From Paralichthys olivaceus (lineage: Eukaryota; Chordata; Actinopteri; Pleuronectiformes; Paralichthyidae): 64,000 nucleotides of DNA. The translations under genes and the position numbers were made by a program. The notes below the pieces were generated by a model. That model ran no database searches. It saw nothing but the letters and a program-made list of their open reading frames with translations, and was not told where the DNA came from. Shown here piece by piece: positions 1 to 14,870 of the stretch (positions within the stretch are counted from its first letter, which is position 1; each line of letters begins with the position of its first letter). The DNA is taken from contig NC_091110.1 of the NCBI RefSeq assembly GCF_024713975.1, positions 19,817,001 through 19,881,000 on the forward strand, read 5' to 3'.

Positions 1-31
1 TAATTGATTGATTTGATTTATTATTTCTCAC

Positions 32-1324
<1,293 letters not shown>

Positions 1325-1331
1325 TCCCGAG

Positions 1332-2734
1332 ACAGAGGGCACTGACAGGAAGTGAAGTCACAACATCACAATCCCACTTCCTGTCTGTGCTGTCAGAGTA
1401 AAAGAGAACTGACAGATGACAGCTGGACACCTTTTTTTATTTATTACATTGAAAATCAAAAGGATGATTTTTTATGAATTAAATGTTAATGGTCGTTGGT
1501 CATTGTTTTAAATTTAACTGGAAATATTATCCTCCGCTTTACATACACTTTCAAAATAAAAGCTCAGAAGCTTTTGACAGGAAATACTTGATCTGGTGGA
1601 AACTTTCTGATTAATTTGTGTAAAAAAAGCTGCACTACTTTATTTATAATTTTGCTCTTTTCACTTTCCTGTTACTGTTCTCTGTATTACTTTACAAATT
1701 GCTGATTAAATGTAAGTCATCTCCACTGTTAAAGATTTTATTTTGGAACAAAGCTCATCTAAATGTGAAAGTGGAGGAAAAACATCTTGAGTGTTTAAGT
1801 CAATTATCAATGATTTACTTTAATATTCAATTAAGGTAAAACTGGATCCCTTTACCAGCATCAGCTTTTCAAAATAAGTCACATGTTATATAAATTGAGA
1901 AAATGTACAGATGAAGGTATTTGAACCGAGTGACGGAACAAAGAGCAGAAACGTTTTATAAACAAATTGGAAGTGTCATAAGAGAACAGAGACACGTCTG
2001 AACCAACTAATCAGTGTCTGATGAGGGAGGAGCTACAGCAACGATAACTTTATATATTCACTGAAACAAACAATGACAAAGAAACTTTTGATCCTAAAAT
2101 GTTGAATTTTATTTTTCATCACTTTCACCAAAAAGTTTTTTTTTCTCCAGAAATAAAAACAGTGAAAATTAATGAGAACATTAAAAACTTTTTGGCAAAA
2201 ATCATTAGTTTTACATTTTATGTGCTTCAACGTTCAAAGTTTTACAGCAATAACTTATGTTTTACAGTGTTATTTGTTTCCAAGGCAACACAGAGCAGGA
2301 AGTTTTCAGCCAACAAGATTTCTCAGGAACTTTTCGTCAAACTCACAAACTTTTAACATTTTTACAATTTAGTCGTCAGAAGAAAAAACATGAATCTGAT
2401 GTCATTCAGAAAAGTTTTCAATGAACAAAAATAAAAAAGTTGTGACGGGTCTGTCGGAGAAAAAACAATTGACAGTTTTAAGTGAATTAAAAATAATTTA
2501 TGAACAAAACATCTGTCACCATGGTTACCATCATCGTTAAGAGTGGGGGTTGGGCCATGCAGGGACACAGGCAGAGAGGGTGGGGCTAAGCGCTACACAT
2601 AATTTCAGTGGTATAAAAACTTGACAGCGGAGGGGGCGGGGCTAGCACTTAAATACAGACTCACTTCCTGTACACTTTACTCTCCATATTTACACTAATT
2701 ATCAACTGAGGCGGCCATTTTGTGTCCACATTTT
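1332..2734. other. Spacer between fsd1l 5' end and apc stop; apc 3'UTR
   Basis: AT-rich sequence with no supported coding exon. The right-hand part should be the 3' untranslated region of apc, read on the minus strand. A minus-strand AATAAA (plus-strand tttatt at 2108-2113) is a plausible poly(A) signal, which would give a 3'UTR of about 650 bases. The left-hand part should hold the fsd1l promoter. The short open frames here are low-complexity and I do not call them. Confidence 0.5.
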
Positions 2735-5700
2735 TCACACTGACGTCACGATGTAAGATCCGCGCTCGCCACCACTGCTGCCACCACTGCTGCTGCTGCT
2801 GCCACCCTCTCCACCCTTTGGCTCCCGTTTTTTGGTGACGGGGGTGGGGATAAGTGAAGGTCGTGTAGGTGTCGTTGATGACGATGTTGTGCTGGTTACT
2901 GTTGTGGTGGTGGTGGTGACATCGGTGCTGCTCTTCCTCGGGCTTGGGGTGTAATTGAAAGGGCTGACTCGAGCTGCCACTGCGCCGCTGCGTGGCTGTC
3001 CCCTCTGCTGCTGGGGTTGTTGGCGTTCAGGTGGTGGCGGTTTGTCCTCCAGGCTTTCACAGCTGCGACGCAGGTTGAGGTTTGAGGAGGAGGAAGAGGA
3101 TGAGGAGGGGATTTTAGAGGGGACAGGGCTGTCAATGACGGGCGGGGCGTTGGGGGTAGTGGGTGAGCGGGTTGAACAGGAGGAGGAGGAGCGTGGATTG
3201 TTGACAGGACAGTCCTCCAGACGAACCCACACATCTTCAGGTTTCTCTATAAAGCTGCGTCCAGCTGAAGAGTCTGCGTTACTCTTCGCTTTCCTCCACG
3301 TCCCCTTCGACCGCACAGCACCCTCCTCCTCACTCCGCCCCTTTTCACTGGACTCCGATGATGCTGAAAGCACGGATGACGAGCTTCCTGTCCTTTTCCA
3401 TGTCCCCACGCGTGGTAGCGACGTAGAGTGTTTTCCGCCATTCCCTCCTCCTGCACTGCCACCATTTTCCCGCTTCCAGGTGCCAGTGCGGCTGAAGCGT
3501 GATGACGTCACTTCCTGTGGGCGTGAGGGACTCTCAGAGTGAGAGCGGTTAATATCATGTCTCCTGGTTGTAGGTGGTAGTGGTGCATCAGGACTGGACG
3601 GTGAATCTATCGCCGCTGCTGCTGCTGCTGCAGATTCTTCAAGCTTCCTCTTCAGTGTTGGACTCGGAGCCTCTTTGATGAAGGTCGATTGCCGAACAAG
3701 CGTCGGCTTCTCAGGCTCTGCCTTCTGCTTCTTTGTCGTGGAGCTGCTGACCCTTGACGCAGACTCGCTTCTCGGGATGCCGCCGCCACCGCCATTTCTT
3801 GCTGTCATGCTCTGTTTGGCCGGTCTAGAGGTCGATGATGATGATGATGCACTTCCTGGAGATGCGGTTCGTGGCAGCTGTGACAGTTTTCCTCCTTTCT
3901 GATTGGCTGCAGAGGAGGAGCGAGATGGAGTGGAGTCCCGAGATGACCCGCCTCCTCTGTCATCGCCGCTGCCCGGAGCTTTGGCTATGGCTGCAGCTCT
4001 TGGCTTGCTCCGCCCCCTGGCTGCTGGCTCCGCCCTCGGCTTTCCTGTGATTAGACTCCTGTACACCTTCTTTCCGCCTCTCAGAGCCTTCGCTGCCTCC
4101 TCCTCCTCTTCTTCCTCCTTCTTCTTCTTCACCTCCAGCGTGCTGCGCTCTCCTGGCTTTAGGACCTTTGCTCCTCGCTTCACCTCCTCTTTCTCCTCCA
4201 CCTCCTCTTCTGCATTGTTATTGGCTGTCAGGAGGCGGAATGGCGAGCCCACAGACTTGAGGGAGAGGACAGAGTCCGAGTCTGAAGACGGTTGGCGGGA
4301 TAGTGGTGAGGCAGCAGCGGCTGCGTTCAGGCTACTGACAATAGAGTTGGCGCCTTCTTGGATTGCCTTCCAATCAAACGACTCTGAGTCAGGGGAGGCG
4401 GGGCTTCTCGGCACCTCAGAAGGTTCCTCCTCTGCCAGAATGCTTTCGTTGGCTTTAGGAACAGGGAGTGGCGTGGTGACAGCGGCAGGGACAGCAGCGG
4501 CGGCAGCTTTCTTCTTCTTCTTGGGCATCGCGGAGCTGATGCACTCCTGCAGCAGGTCATCCTCAGAGTCGATGCTGAGTGAGCTGAGCGATGAGTTCCT
4601 GGAGAAGCAGACGGGCGTGTCCTCCACGTGGAACGCTTTAGGAGCGTAGCCGCTGGCAGCAGTGGGGCGGGGCTTTGACTCCACTTGCGCAGGAGGAGGA
4701 GACTTTTTTCCTGTATTCCCTCCTTCTTTCTGCTCGGGCGGCGGCGGAGCAAACTCTTTGTTGTTGTTCTCCTGGTCAATGTCGCTCAGTGAGCTCAGAG
4801 AAGAGTTCCTGGAGAAGCAGACAGGCGTGTCCTCGATGGCAAACTTCTGCTTCTCATCTGTCACCATCTGATTCGTTGAAGGTTTGGTTCGAGGGAAAAC
4901 GGCTGCCGTCTGCTGCTTCCTCTTCCTGCCTTCTTCTTCTTGTGTTTTCTTTTCCTCTTCGTCCTTCTCACAGGCACCACCCTCCTCTTCATCGAAGTCG
5001 AGTGAGCTTAGCGAGTCATTGCGTGAGAAGCAGCATGGCGTTCCTTCAATGGGGGTGTAGTGTCTCGGCGAGTCAAAGGCGAACCCCGGTTTTGCTTTGT
5101 TGGTTGTTGCCGCAGTGACAGTTTGCGTCACCCTCTGGGGCATCGGCTTCACAGGCGACGTTGGTTTTTTCTTTTGCTGCTGAGAGCTGAGAGGAGGTGG
5201 GACTGAAGGAGGAAGAGGAGGAGGGAGGGGCGGGGCTTGCTGTTGCTCGCTGTTTGATGCTGTTCTGATTGGTTTTCTTGGTTTGGCTTTTGGCATGGCA
5301 GCACTGATGCACTCTGCGAGGATGTCGTCACCATTCTCTCCTTCAGGAAGTCCAGCTCGCCTCCTCTGTGTGGAGGTGGGTGGCACCGCAGGAACGATGG
5401 TTGCCACTGCCTCTTCATTGGGCGGAGAATCAATGGTGAGGTCACTGAGCGAGGTGGCGGTGGAGAAGTTGAGCGGAGTTCCCTCCACGCAGTAAACTCT
5501 CGGCACCTCCTCCGGTGGCGGCATGTCCTTCCTTTGCTGTGATTGGGTGCGGCTCTGAGGTGGCAGGAGCTTATAGACAGGAAGCTGGCTGGGTTTCCGT
5601 GGCACTGCATGTTGCTGTTTCTTTGGTTTCCGTGACGACTTGGGCATTGCCATGTTGATGCAAGCCTCCAGGATCTCGATGTCGTCATCATCGTCTGATT

Positions 5701-8700
5701 CGTCAAGGATGGGTTTTGCTGCCTCCTCCGCTTTCCTGTCCGTGTTCCTTTCCTCCTCCTCCTCACTTTTCTTCTTCATCTCTGCTGCGATGTATGGCTC
5801 GTCAAGACTGAGTGCGCTCAGACTGGATGCCTGGGAGAAGCCGTGCGGTGTGCTCTCGGTGGCAAAGTGTAGCAGGACGTCAGCGCTGCTCTCTTCTTCG
5901 TCCTTCTTCTTGGCTTCCTCTTCCTTGGTCTTCTGCATTGGGGGCGGTGGTGGCGTCTTAGCGCGGCTCGGAGGCATCGTCTGACCTGGGCTGTCGGGTA
6001 GGTCGCTGGGACTCACCACACCACTTGGAACGCCGCTGCAGGGCTCACTGGAGCGTACGGAGCTGGCAATGGAAGACGTGGAGAAGCTGTCCAGGGAGCT
6101 GACAGATGTGCAGCGGCTGAACATCAGCGGCGTCTCCTGAGCATACGGCTGCTCCGGCGGGCTTTTTGGAGTCCTGGTACCGGATGATGATGTCACGTGA
6201 TGGTGGTGATGGTGGTGGGCGTGGCCATGGTGGTGGTGATGACCTCGCCGCCCCCGTGTGGAAGGAGGGGCAGCGGTCTGGCTCTCCGCCTCCTTCTGCT
6301 GTCGCTGCTGTTGCTGTTCGTGTTCATCTTTCTCGCTGACAGGAAGTGTGGGATAATCGTTTCTACCAATGCCGCTGACAACACTTCCGCCCCGCCTCTT
6401 TCTTCCAATTACATCACCATCCTCATCCTCCTCTGATGACAGCGACGACAGTGAACTTCCTCTGGAGAAACAGATGGGTGTGTCCTCCACGCAGTACGTC
6501 TGTGTTGACTCCTGGTTACTTTTTGGCACCGCTCGATTGGCTGGAGTAGGGCGGAGCTTGCTAGTGGAGGTGGATGAAGGGGGGGAAAGGGAGGGGGCAG
6601 CGGCCTCTTCTGACTTGAACATCGGTTTGTGGGTTGATTCTGCGCCATACTTTAAGCTGTAGTCGATTGGCTGCTCGACTGTTGAGTCTCCACTGTAGTT
6701 TGATGTTGAAGAGACAACTACATAGCGTTGCGGGGGGACAGACGACAGGCGGCTGCTGCTTGTTGCCGATTCGCTACAGTCATTCCTCCTCCTCAGCCTG
6801 GCGTCCTGTACATCATCATCGTCACTCTCAATGACGCCACGGTGACTCGGACTCTGTCTCCCAGAATTCAGCTGTTCATCAGAGTACTTCAGGCTGTAGT
6901 TGATAGGCGTGTCCAGCTCCGCACCATCGTCATCTGCCATGTGGTTGGCGCTGCGGATCTTGTGGGCTAGGTCAGCCGGGTACTTCCTGTAGACGCAGCA
7001 CTTGTTGGCTCCACTCTCATCCGACGAGTAGAATGGTTCTGCTGATGGTTTGGTCTTTCCACGGTTGCCGTAGCCGTCTGCACTAGTCACACTGTTGAGG
7101 CTGTCACTGGACGCTCGAACGCTGGGAGGGAACACTGGCCGAGGATAAGTAGGTTCCTCCCCCATTCTCTTTGATCCGTCTCCGTTTTTTGGGCTCGACA
7201 GCACCGGTGTGTTGGCATACGAGCGCGTTGTGCTCCCTGCTCCTCCGGCGCCATTACAGCCCCGCGCCTTTCTGTGAGCTGCCTTCGGGCTCAGGTTGTC
7301 GATATTGTCAAAAGTTTCTGACAGCTGCTGTGCGTCCAGCTCCTCGAATAACGCCTTCTGTTTGCGTGCATGCAGAGATGGGGCACCAGCGCCTGGTGAT
7401 ACAACGCTGGCGTCCTTGTAGCGTGCCGGGCGGTTGGCCATTAGGTTGCGCAGGGCGGCGGCGCTGCCCATGGCAATCATCTTGTGGCGGGAGTGAATGA
7501 GATTCCGCAGCATGCCCACAGCGCCCAGCTCCCATAACGCCTCTTGGTCTTTGGCGTCTCGAGCTGACAGGTTCCATAGCGTCCCGCAGGCGTTGGACAC
7601 GATGGTCAGACTGTGAGACTTGAGGTGCTGCAATAGAGTCGGCAGACAACCGTGCTCACGCAGGATTTGCCTGTAAGACGACACAGAGGGAGCAGAAGAT
7701 GAAGGATCAGAAAAGAGGAATTGCAGTAATCTGCTTGTTATTCAGTTTTTTTGTTTTGTTTTTCTACCTGTGCGCCTCATTGGTGGCGATGAGACTGGAC
7801 ACATTCCGCAAGATGCCGCCACCGCTCTCAATGATGGCAAGTGTGTTTGTGTGGCTGCGGTGAGTCAGAGTTCCAACTAGAAATGCCAGAGCACCGTCCA
7901 CGGCGCATATGTCCGCCTTGTTTTCTGTACAGTGAGCCGACAGGTTCCAGAGCGCACTCAGTACGGACTTCAGCGTCGACTCCTGATGTAGAAGAAAATA
8001 TAAGTGTTTGTGAGCAGCTTCAGTTCACATCATGACAACAAATAAATATAGTGATGGTATATATACCTTCTGCACTTCGAGGGCGCAGCCCATCAGCGCT
8101 CGCACACTGCCGACCTCTCGAAGCGTCTTCTTGCTGTTGACATCAGCTCGCCACGACAAGTTCCTCAAAACGCTTGCTATCACCTAAAAAGGAGACGACA
8201 CAGTCATTCACTCACATAGGTTACCATAGGGACAGGTGCCGCGTGGTTGCTGAGGTAACAGGTGAACTTACCTGCTGTAGGTCTTCACTCTCAGACTTCA
8301 GCTGAGCGACCATCGCTCTCATGCAGCCCTTCATGGAGCAGAGCGTTGCCTGATGGGAAATCAATCAAGATGCTGTGATCTGATTGGTTACTGAGCTTAG
8401 AATAATAAAAATAAAACCACAAGACCAGAAATTATCAAATAAATTATAGATATTCAAATAACACACATTTACTTTGTTTAAGATTCTGTATAATAATAAT
8501 AATAACACTACAATACAACAAAAACAATCATATTAAACAACAATAATAAGGAAACAGACGAAACCTTTTAAATCAATCAAATGTTAAAACATTTCAAACT
8601 GAGACTAAACCTTATTTGCCACATCTCCGAAGGTGAGGTTGGTGAGTGCCATGCCGGCGTATCGCCGCAGAGTGACGCTGTAATGATCGCTGCTCAGACC

Positions 8701-9961
8701 GAACATCTCACAGTCCACCTGCAGCAGCTCCGCAACCGCCTGCAGACCACCTGCAGGGGCGATAAAACCCACAGACAGAAGAAGAAGCGGTCAGAGACGC
8801 TGTTGCAACTTCTGGTGTCGGTGAATACGACCACATGTTACCAGCAGTTGTTAAACTCACCGAGTTCGTTCATCGCGTGCCGATGTTCTTCATCGAAGGA
8901 AAGTTTCATGAGGACGCAGACGGCGGGACAGATCTGATGGTCGACTGGAGACGGCACTGGACACACAACGTTACACAAACACTGTGTTTCAATAATACAG
9001 TGATTGATGAATCTTGCTCTCTGATTGGTTAGTGGGTGTGTTATATCACTCACTGGGGTTGTCCTCCTGGTCGACACCCCTCTCGTGGTTTTCCTGCCAG
9101 CTCCAGCATGCCTCACAGTAATGACGCACCTGCTCCAGCAGATGGAGCACTCTGATCTCACGCCGCCCTCGCTTGTCGTCCGGCTGACTGTGCACAATGT
9201 TGTGTAGCGCCGCCGACGCCCGCGCACGTGCTTCCTTACTGCCGCGGGAGTTACCTGAGCAATGGGAAGATTTATACAAATAAATTAATCAGTAGATAAA
9301 TAGTTAGAGAGAGCGTTACCTCCGACAGAAAACCACGTGTTTACCCAGCAAAAGGGAGTCCTTGTCGTTGCCGTGCAGCAACTGGATAAGCAGCGGTAGA
9401 CACCCGGACTGACGCATGGCGATGCACGAGTCTTGTGAGCTTGACATGGCGAGAAGCGTCCGCGACATGTCATCTTTATCATGAGTCCCGAGCATTGACA
9501 GAAGACTGTACACCATCTCCACCTGCAGGGGGCGACACTGTGTCAGCAGCCCTTTTTCCTCACAGGTGAAATATTTCAGGGCACAGTTGTCCGGCAGAAT
9601 TCTCACCTTGGTTCCAAGGTGGCTGGTGATTCGTCGAGGCACAGAGTAGCTTGTTTCATTGGCGGGTTCTTGGTCCAATCGACTGCTGGAGCTCTGGAGG
9701 AGGAAGAACAAGATTAAACATCGAACAGAGAGAAACGACCCAACGGCCAATGAAACCAGGAAGTTCACCTGAGCGGTAGTCGGTCCGCTGCTGTCGCTCG
9801 CCCCCTGAGCTCCGTCTTCCTATAGAGAGAGAATTAACAGCTGAACTACATGTTGATATCACAGGTCACGCAATGAGGTCACAGAACGGGTAAGGTTACC
9901 TCAAGTCGAGCTCCAAGTCTCAGGATGTCCTTTTCTATCTGTTGAATACGAGACACACGCG

Positions 9962-9995
<34 letters not shown>

Positions 9996-12343
9996 GTTAG
10001 TTACTCAACAATATTATTCAGTGAAAGTTACTGGAGTTGTTTGTGAGATATCAGGTCAGAGGTCAGAGGTCAGACAGCTGTTACCTGAGCTCTCCTCTCC
10101 ATCTCCTGACAGGAGCCAAGTTGTTCCTCCATCGCTGAGCGAATCTGACGAGCCTCAAACTCCAGCTGACGACGACTCATATCCGTCTGCAGCGTGAACT
10201 GAAATAACAACAACCGCTGTGATTGGATCGGGATACTGTTGTTTTACTTGACTAATGAATGCCAGGAAACATGTTCTCACGTTCTCTGTGAGTGGCAGAC
10301 TGTCGATCCTCTTCGTCAGGTTCTGCAGCTGAGCATAGTACCAGTCCTTCTCCTTCTCCTCCTTCTCCAGCTCAGCCAGTAAGAGAGACCTGTCAATGAG
10401 CAACAACCAATCACTGGGCAGCACGTGGAAGGAGGGGGCGGTGATGGCAAAAGCAGCATCCAATCACAGAGCAGATGCTGGATTGACTACGCACACTGAG
10501 AAGATTCCAGCACACAGACGGATCCTTGAAACATGTTCAGTGTGATGATGATTCAGGTTTTATCTCTTTTCTGACTTTAGATCCGTAAAGAGTTCGTACT
10601 CACTAACACTGCCCCCTACAGACAGAACAATGACATGACAGGAGCACGCTGAGCAACAACCCAGCAGCAGATGGATCATGTGATACCAAGCGTTTGTATC
10701 TAAACTGATCAGCAGACACTCATCAGCACGATCGTGTTCTGTCGAGCTGTAATACGCAGAGTTACCTTTCCTTCTCCAGCTCCTCCAGACAGCGGTCGTG
10801 GCCATCTCTACCCGCAGATTGCAGCCCTCTCCTGGGGAATGCTGTGCTGCTCTGAGGGCCCCCAGCTGCACCTCCAGGGGTCCCAGACCCAGAGGAGGCC
10901 GAGCTGGAAGAGGACGAGGGCTGAAGAGGAGGCCTGGACCTGGATTTAATACCTGCAGCGTCCATGCTCATCTCTGGAAGACAGACATGACCTTCATGTT
11001 TAACGTGTGTTGTATGTTTACATGTAAACGTATGTTTGTTAGATGTGTATTTATGTTCTACATGTTTACGTTTCTATGAGAGTGTGTGTTTTATACATTT
11101 GTGTTTTGTATGTGTTCCTGGACATATTTGTCTTTTCACCTTTCAGTCTTTCGATGAGCTCCAGCTGAGATCCAGACGTTTCTCCAGACTCTTCTTCTAT
11201 GGTGCCCTGCAGCTGCTTCAGCACTTCCTGTTGTACAAAAGGAGAAAATAAAGGTCGTACAGAGTGACATCACAGGTCACTGCTGTGACGTCACCGGTTT
11301 CTAAGTAACAACAAGGGGCAACACAGAGAAGCTTTAATATTCTATTACGACACAGAGGCTTTAAAACGTCAATAAAGATGAACAATCATCAGCTGATGAA
11401 AGAAAAACAATAAACTGATTCATAAACTCTGCCTTTGTGTGTGTGTGTGTGTGTGTGTGTGTGAGAATGAATATGTGAGGGTGTCTCTCTCGCCAAGCTA
11501 AATTCACTCACCACGATGAAGCGACAGCGTTCAAACAGCGACATGACGAAAGTAACAACACTCACTCTGTTTGCTGCTCATCCACACAAAACAGGAAACG
11601 GGAAACAGGAAACGGGAAGTGAGTGTATGTTTGAGGAGGAAGAACGGACATTAAGGAATCACTGACGACAAGAACAATAAGGCTACAACAAAAAAAAGAA
11701 AAGAAACTGAAAACAGAAAAATATAATAAAACAAAAAGGACGAACTGAAGAAAAACAAGAACAGAGAAAAACTAAAAACAGACAAACAAAGAATGGGGAA
11801 AAGACAGAAGAGGAAAAATGGATGACGAGAGGAAAATAAAGGACAAGAATAAAGAAAACACTGAAAACAGAATGAAAGAAACGACTACATGAAGGACAGA
11901 AAAGACAAATAGATGGTCACAGAGGACAGAACACTCACTCTGACAGATTTCCAGAGTCCTGTGTGTCAAACCCAAGATCCTCAAACACACACACACACAG
12001 ACAGACACACACAGACACACACGTCTCACCCTGAACAACAACCAGCTCATTCTGAAGATCAGAGCGCGTGACTGAGGGAGAGAAACACTGACCGTCTATG
12101 GTTCAGAGACAGCAGAACAGCGCCCCCCAGCTGACTCTCAGCAGAACAGAGCCCCCCCCCCCCCCCCAGCTGACTCTCAGCAGAACAGCGCCCCCTGTCA
12201 GCACTGACCTTCATGTTGGACGCCTCCGTCTCCAGCTTGGTCAGGTGGTTGGAGTTGTCCTGCAGTTCTTGTCTCAAGTTTGAGTTCTCCATCTTTAAAA
12301 CCTCCACTTGTCTCAGCAGCTGGTCGTAGGACGCCGCCGCCAT
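2735..12343 (-). CDS. apc: Adenomatous polyposis coli protein
   Basis: Complete gene with 16 coding exons: 12209-12343, 11140-11227, 10766-10973, 10281-10389, 10085-10198, 9900-9962, 9769-9819, 9607-9693, 9345-9522, 9054-9254, 8861-8956, 8611-8750, 8272-8349, 8067-8183, 7768-7982 and 2735-7670. Together they encode about 2271 residues; human APC has 2843. The start MAAASYDQLLRQVEVLK is the APC oligomerisation coiled coil. Armadillo repeats follow, for example TLKSVLSALWNLSAHC. The giant last exon carries 15-residue beta-catenin repeats (INYSLKY, IDYSLKY), seven 20-residue repeats (FSRNSSLSSLS type), three SAMP axin-binding motifs, a Ser/Arg-rich basic region, an SLIP EB1-binding motif and a C-terminal TSV PDZ ligand. 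APC scaffolds beta-catenin destruction and binds microtubule ends. Seven 20-residue repeats and strong identity along the exon favour APC over APC2. Several exon lengths (135, 109, 114, 96, 140, 78, 117, 215) equal the human ones as I recall them. The shortening is mostly in linker sequence of the last exon. Confidence 0.97.
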
Positions 12344-12379
12344 GATGGAAAAGCCACGGCTGACCTGAAACACACAACA

Positions 12380-13500
12380 CGTTGAGTGGTACTGTAGTGC
12401 AGTTATACTGTGGCACTGCAGTACAGTAATACTGTGGTACTGTAATACTGGAGGACCACAGATTATAATCAGAAACTTAATTTCAACAACATAAACAGTG
12501 GAAGTTCAATATTATGCATCTATTTTTCTATTTCATGTGTAATATTACTGTTTTTGTTCATCATCATATTAATTCAATATCATCTGCAATCTCCCAAATT
12601 ACTTTTACTCCTTTTTCATTTCCACTTTAGTCAGATATTAGTTTCTCTGTCTGATGTAACTTTGCTTATTCTCATTTCTATCGATGTCTTCTAATAGGCA
12701 CTGGATCTTCATTACTCTGTTTACACTTATTTCTGTTTTATTTAAAATTTAAAATACACTTATACATCTTTTTTTCTGATTCTCTTCCCACTGTATTCTA
12801 TTCTACTATATATTGTTCTGAGCTGTAAGTCTTATGTGGTACTGATATACAGTGGGACTGGGGTACTGTAATTCTGCAATACTGTAGTACTGTGTTACAG
12901 CAGCATCGTAGCACAATACTATGTCAGTATTTTAACTGCTGTACTCTACTGCACTGAAGTAGCATTACAATTTACTGCAATACTCCTACATTGTACTGCA
13001 ATACAACTTCAATATATTACTACACTGTACTGCAGCACTACTAGTCTGTACTACTGCAGTGTACTGCAGTATAACTACAAATTACTATGGTAACATTACA
13101 GATTACTACTACACTGAACTATGGTGCTATGACACTACACTACAACACTGTACTGCAGTGTTACTACACTATTCTACTACACGGTACTGCTGTATATCCA
13201 CTTTTCTGTTATAGTAGAACATTATATTGCAAGAGTACCACACTGTACTGCAGTATGACCATGCTTTTCTGCAGTAGTACTACACTATATTGCAATAGTA
13301 CCTAATTTAACTGCAGTATAACCACATTGTACTGCATTATAATGACACTGTATTGCAAAGTAGTACACCGCACCGCTGTATAACCACACTGTTCAGCAGT
13401 AGTAGTACACTGCACCGCTGTATAACCACACTGTTCAGCAGTAGAAGTACACTGCACCGCTGTATAACCACACTGTACTGCAGTAGTACCAAGCTGTAAT
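12380..13500. repeat. Degenerate TACTGCAGTA-rich satellite-like tract in apc 5' intron
   Basis: More than 1 kb rich in imperfect copies of the words tactgcagta, tactgtagta and cactgtactgcag. At 13355-13490 there are three clearer copies of a unit of about 41 bp containing gcaccgctgtataaccacac. The tract is in the 5' intron of apc, upstream of the first coding exon. It has no coding capacity. The consensus is close to palindromic, so the single strands could pair with themselves. Confidence 0.75.
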
Positions 13501-14480
13501 GGAATATTCTTTCAGATGAGGACTCAGTTTCAGCTTCATCAATAATTCATCAATCACATTCGTATCAATGCTAACGATCAGAGATCAGTGTGATCTGAGT
13601 CAAACTGATCACTGATCAGTAAACTACAAATAAACAAACAGGAGAAAGGACAGAAGAGAACAACAGCCTCTCCTCCTCCTCCTCCTCCCTCCATCTCCTT
13701 CATCCCCTTCATCCTCCATCACTGGTCGGCCATTTTCTCTCCCTCCTCACTCCTCCCTCATCATCCCTGTCTTCTCCACCTCCCTCCTCTCTCACTCTAT
13801 GCATGCTCCCTCTCTTTCTCTGCTACTCTCTCTCTTTCTCTCCCTCCATCACACAAAACAGAATAAATGAAAGGAAAAGAAAAACACACAGAACAGACGA
13901 TGAAGGAGAGCAACCCATGCCCCCCCTCCCCCTCACTCATTCATTCACCACATAGCAAACTGATAGAACAGTTTAATAGATGAATAGATGAAGGATGGAG
14001 AGATGTTGGATAAAGAAAGAGAAAATGGCAGCTCACCCCATCGCTGTCGCCTCCATCTCCCTCCCTCTCTCTCTCTGTCTGACAGAGGGCAGTCAGCTGG
14101 GCGAGCGAGCAGCCAATCGCAAGCCAGAGACAGACAGAGGGGGGAGGGGGAGGCAGGAGGGAGGGGCAGCCCCCCCTCATACTCCCAGCATGCTTTGCAG
14201 CAGATGCTGCAGGAAGACTGACCGGGTTAGTGAGATATTAAACACACACACACACAAACCAGCTGTACTCCACAGTTCTTAATATCACAGAGAACGTCTG
14301 AATGTGTGACCTGCAGACAGGGGGCAGCGTTCAGCAGTTTCCTGGTTAAAAAACTGTTGTTTCACAGTGTCAAGGATTTATACAAAGAGAAGGTACACAC
14401 AGTATTTCAGCTATCTCTGTGTGTGTGTGTGTCACAACCACACTGTAAATAAAGATGGACGACAAGAAAATCCCCCATAT
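13501..14480. other. Pyrimidine-rich and simple-sequence part of the apc 5' intron
   Basis: CT-rich runs at about 13670-13850, a GA/CT stretch near 14060-14165 and a short CA run at 14243-14256. I see no supported exon. The open frames here are simple-sequence artefacts. An untranslated apc exon could be hidden in this stretch, but the sequence alone does not show it. Confidence 0.5.
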
Positions 14481-14489
14481 AGAAGTTGA

Positions 14490-14870
14490 GGTCCTGACCC
14501 AGCGCTCCAGACTGACTTGTTTTACGAGGCGCACTGTCGCCCCTTTAAAATTTTAGGAGCACAAGCAGAAAATTTAGGGGCACACCTCAAATGCAACGCA
14601 ACTATTCACTGTGTCCACATGCAGCGACCCTCTGACATCAGATTGAATCCTCTTCAGTGCTGAGAATCCTGTCATATGTTACTCTGCACTTTTAAGTACA
14701 TGCTGATTAGAGCTGGGTATTGCCACTGATTTCCCAAATCGATTTGATTACGATTCACAAGGTCTCGAATCTTTTTCGATTTCTGATTCGATATGGATTC
14801 AGTTTGGGATATTTCAGTGTACAATACCAATTTTGCTTGGATTTAAAAGAAATTCTCAGAGAACTAAAGC
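14490..14870. repeat. Candidate interspersed repeat, unclassified
   Basis: The segment around agagctgggtattgcc (about 14708) and its surroundings resemble high-copy teleost dispersed repeats I have seen elsewhere, with words such as ccaaatcgatttgattacga just after. No open frame or clear terminal repeats are visible, so a non-autonomous DNA element is possible but unproven. The family assignment is left open. Confidence 0.4.

Noticed and set aside
3903-4649. Plus-strand open frame of 248 codons within the apc last exon, and similar ones at 2955-3542 and 3675-3902
   Set aside because: They are antisense to a strongly conserved coding exon and rich in Ser, Leu and Glu runs mirrored from apc low-complexity codons. 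No start context, splicing or family match.
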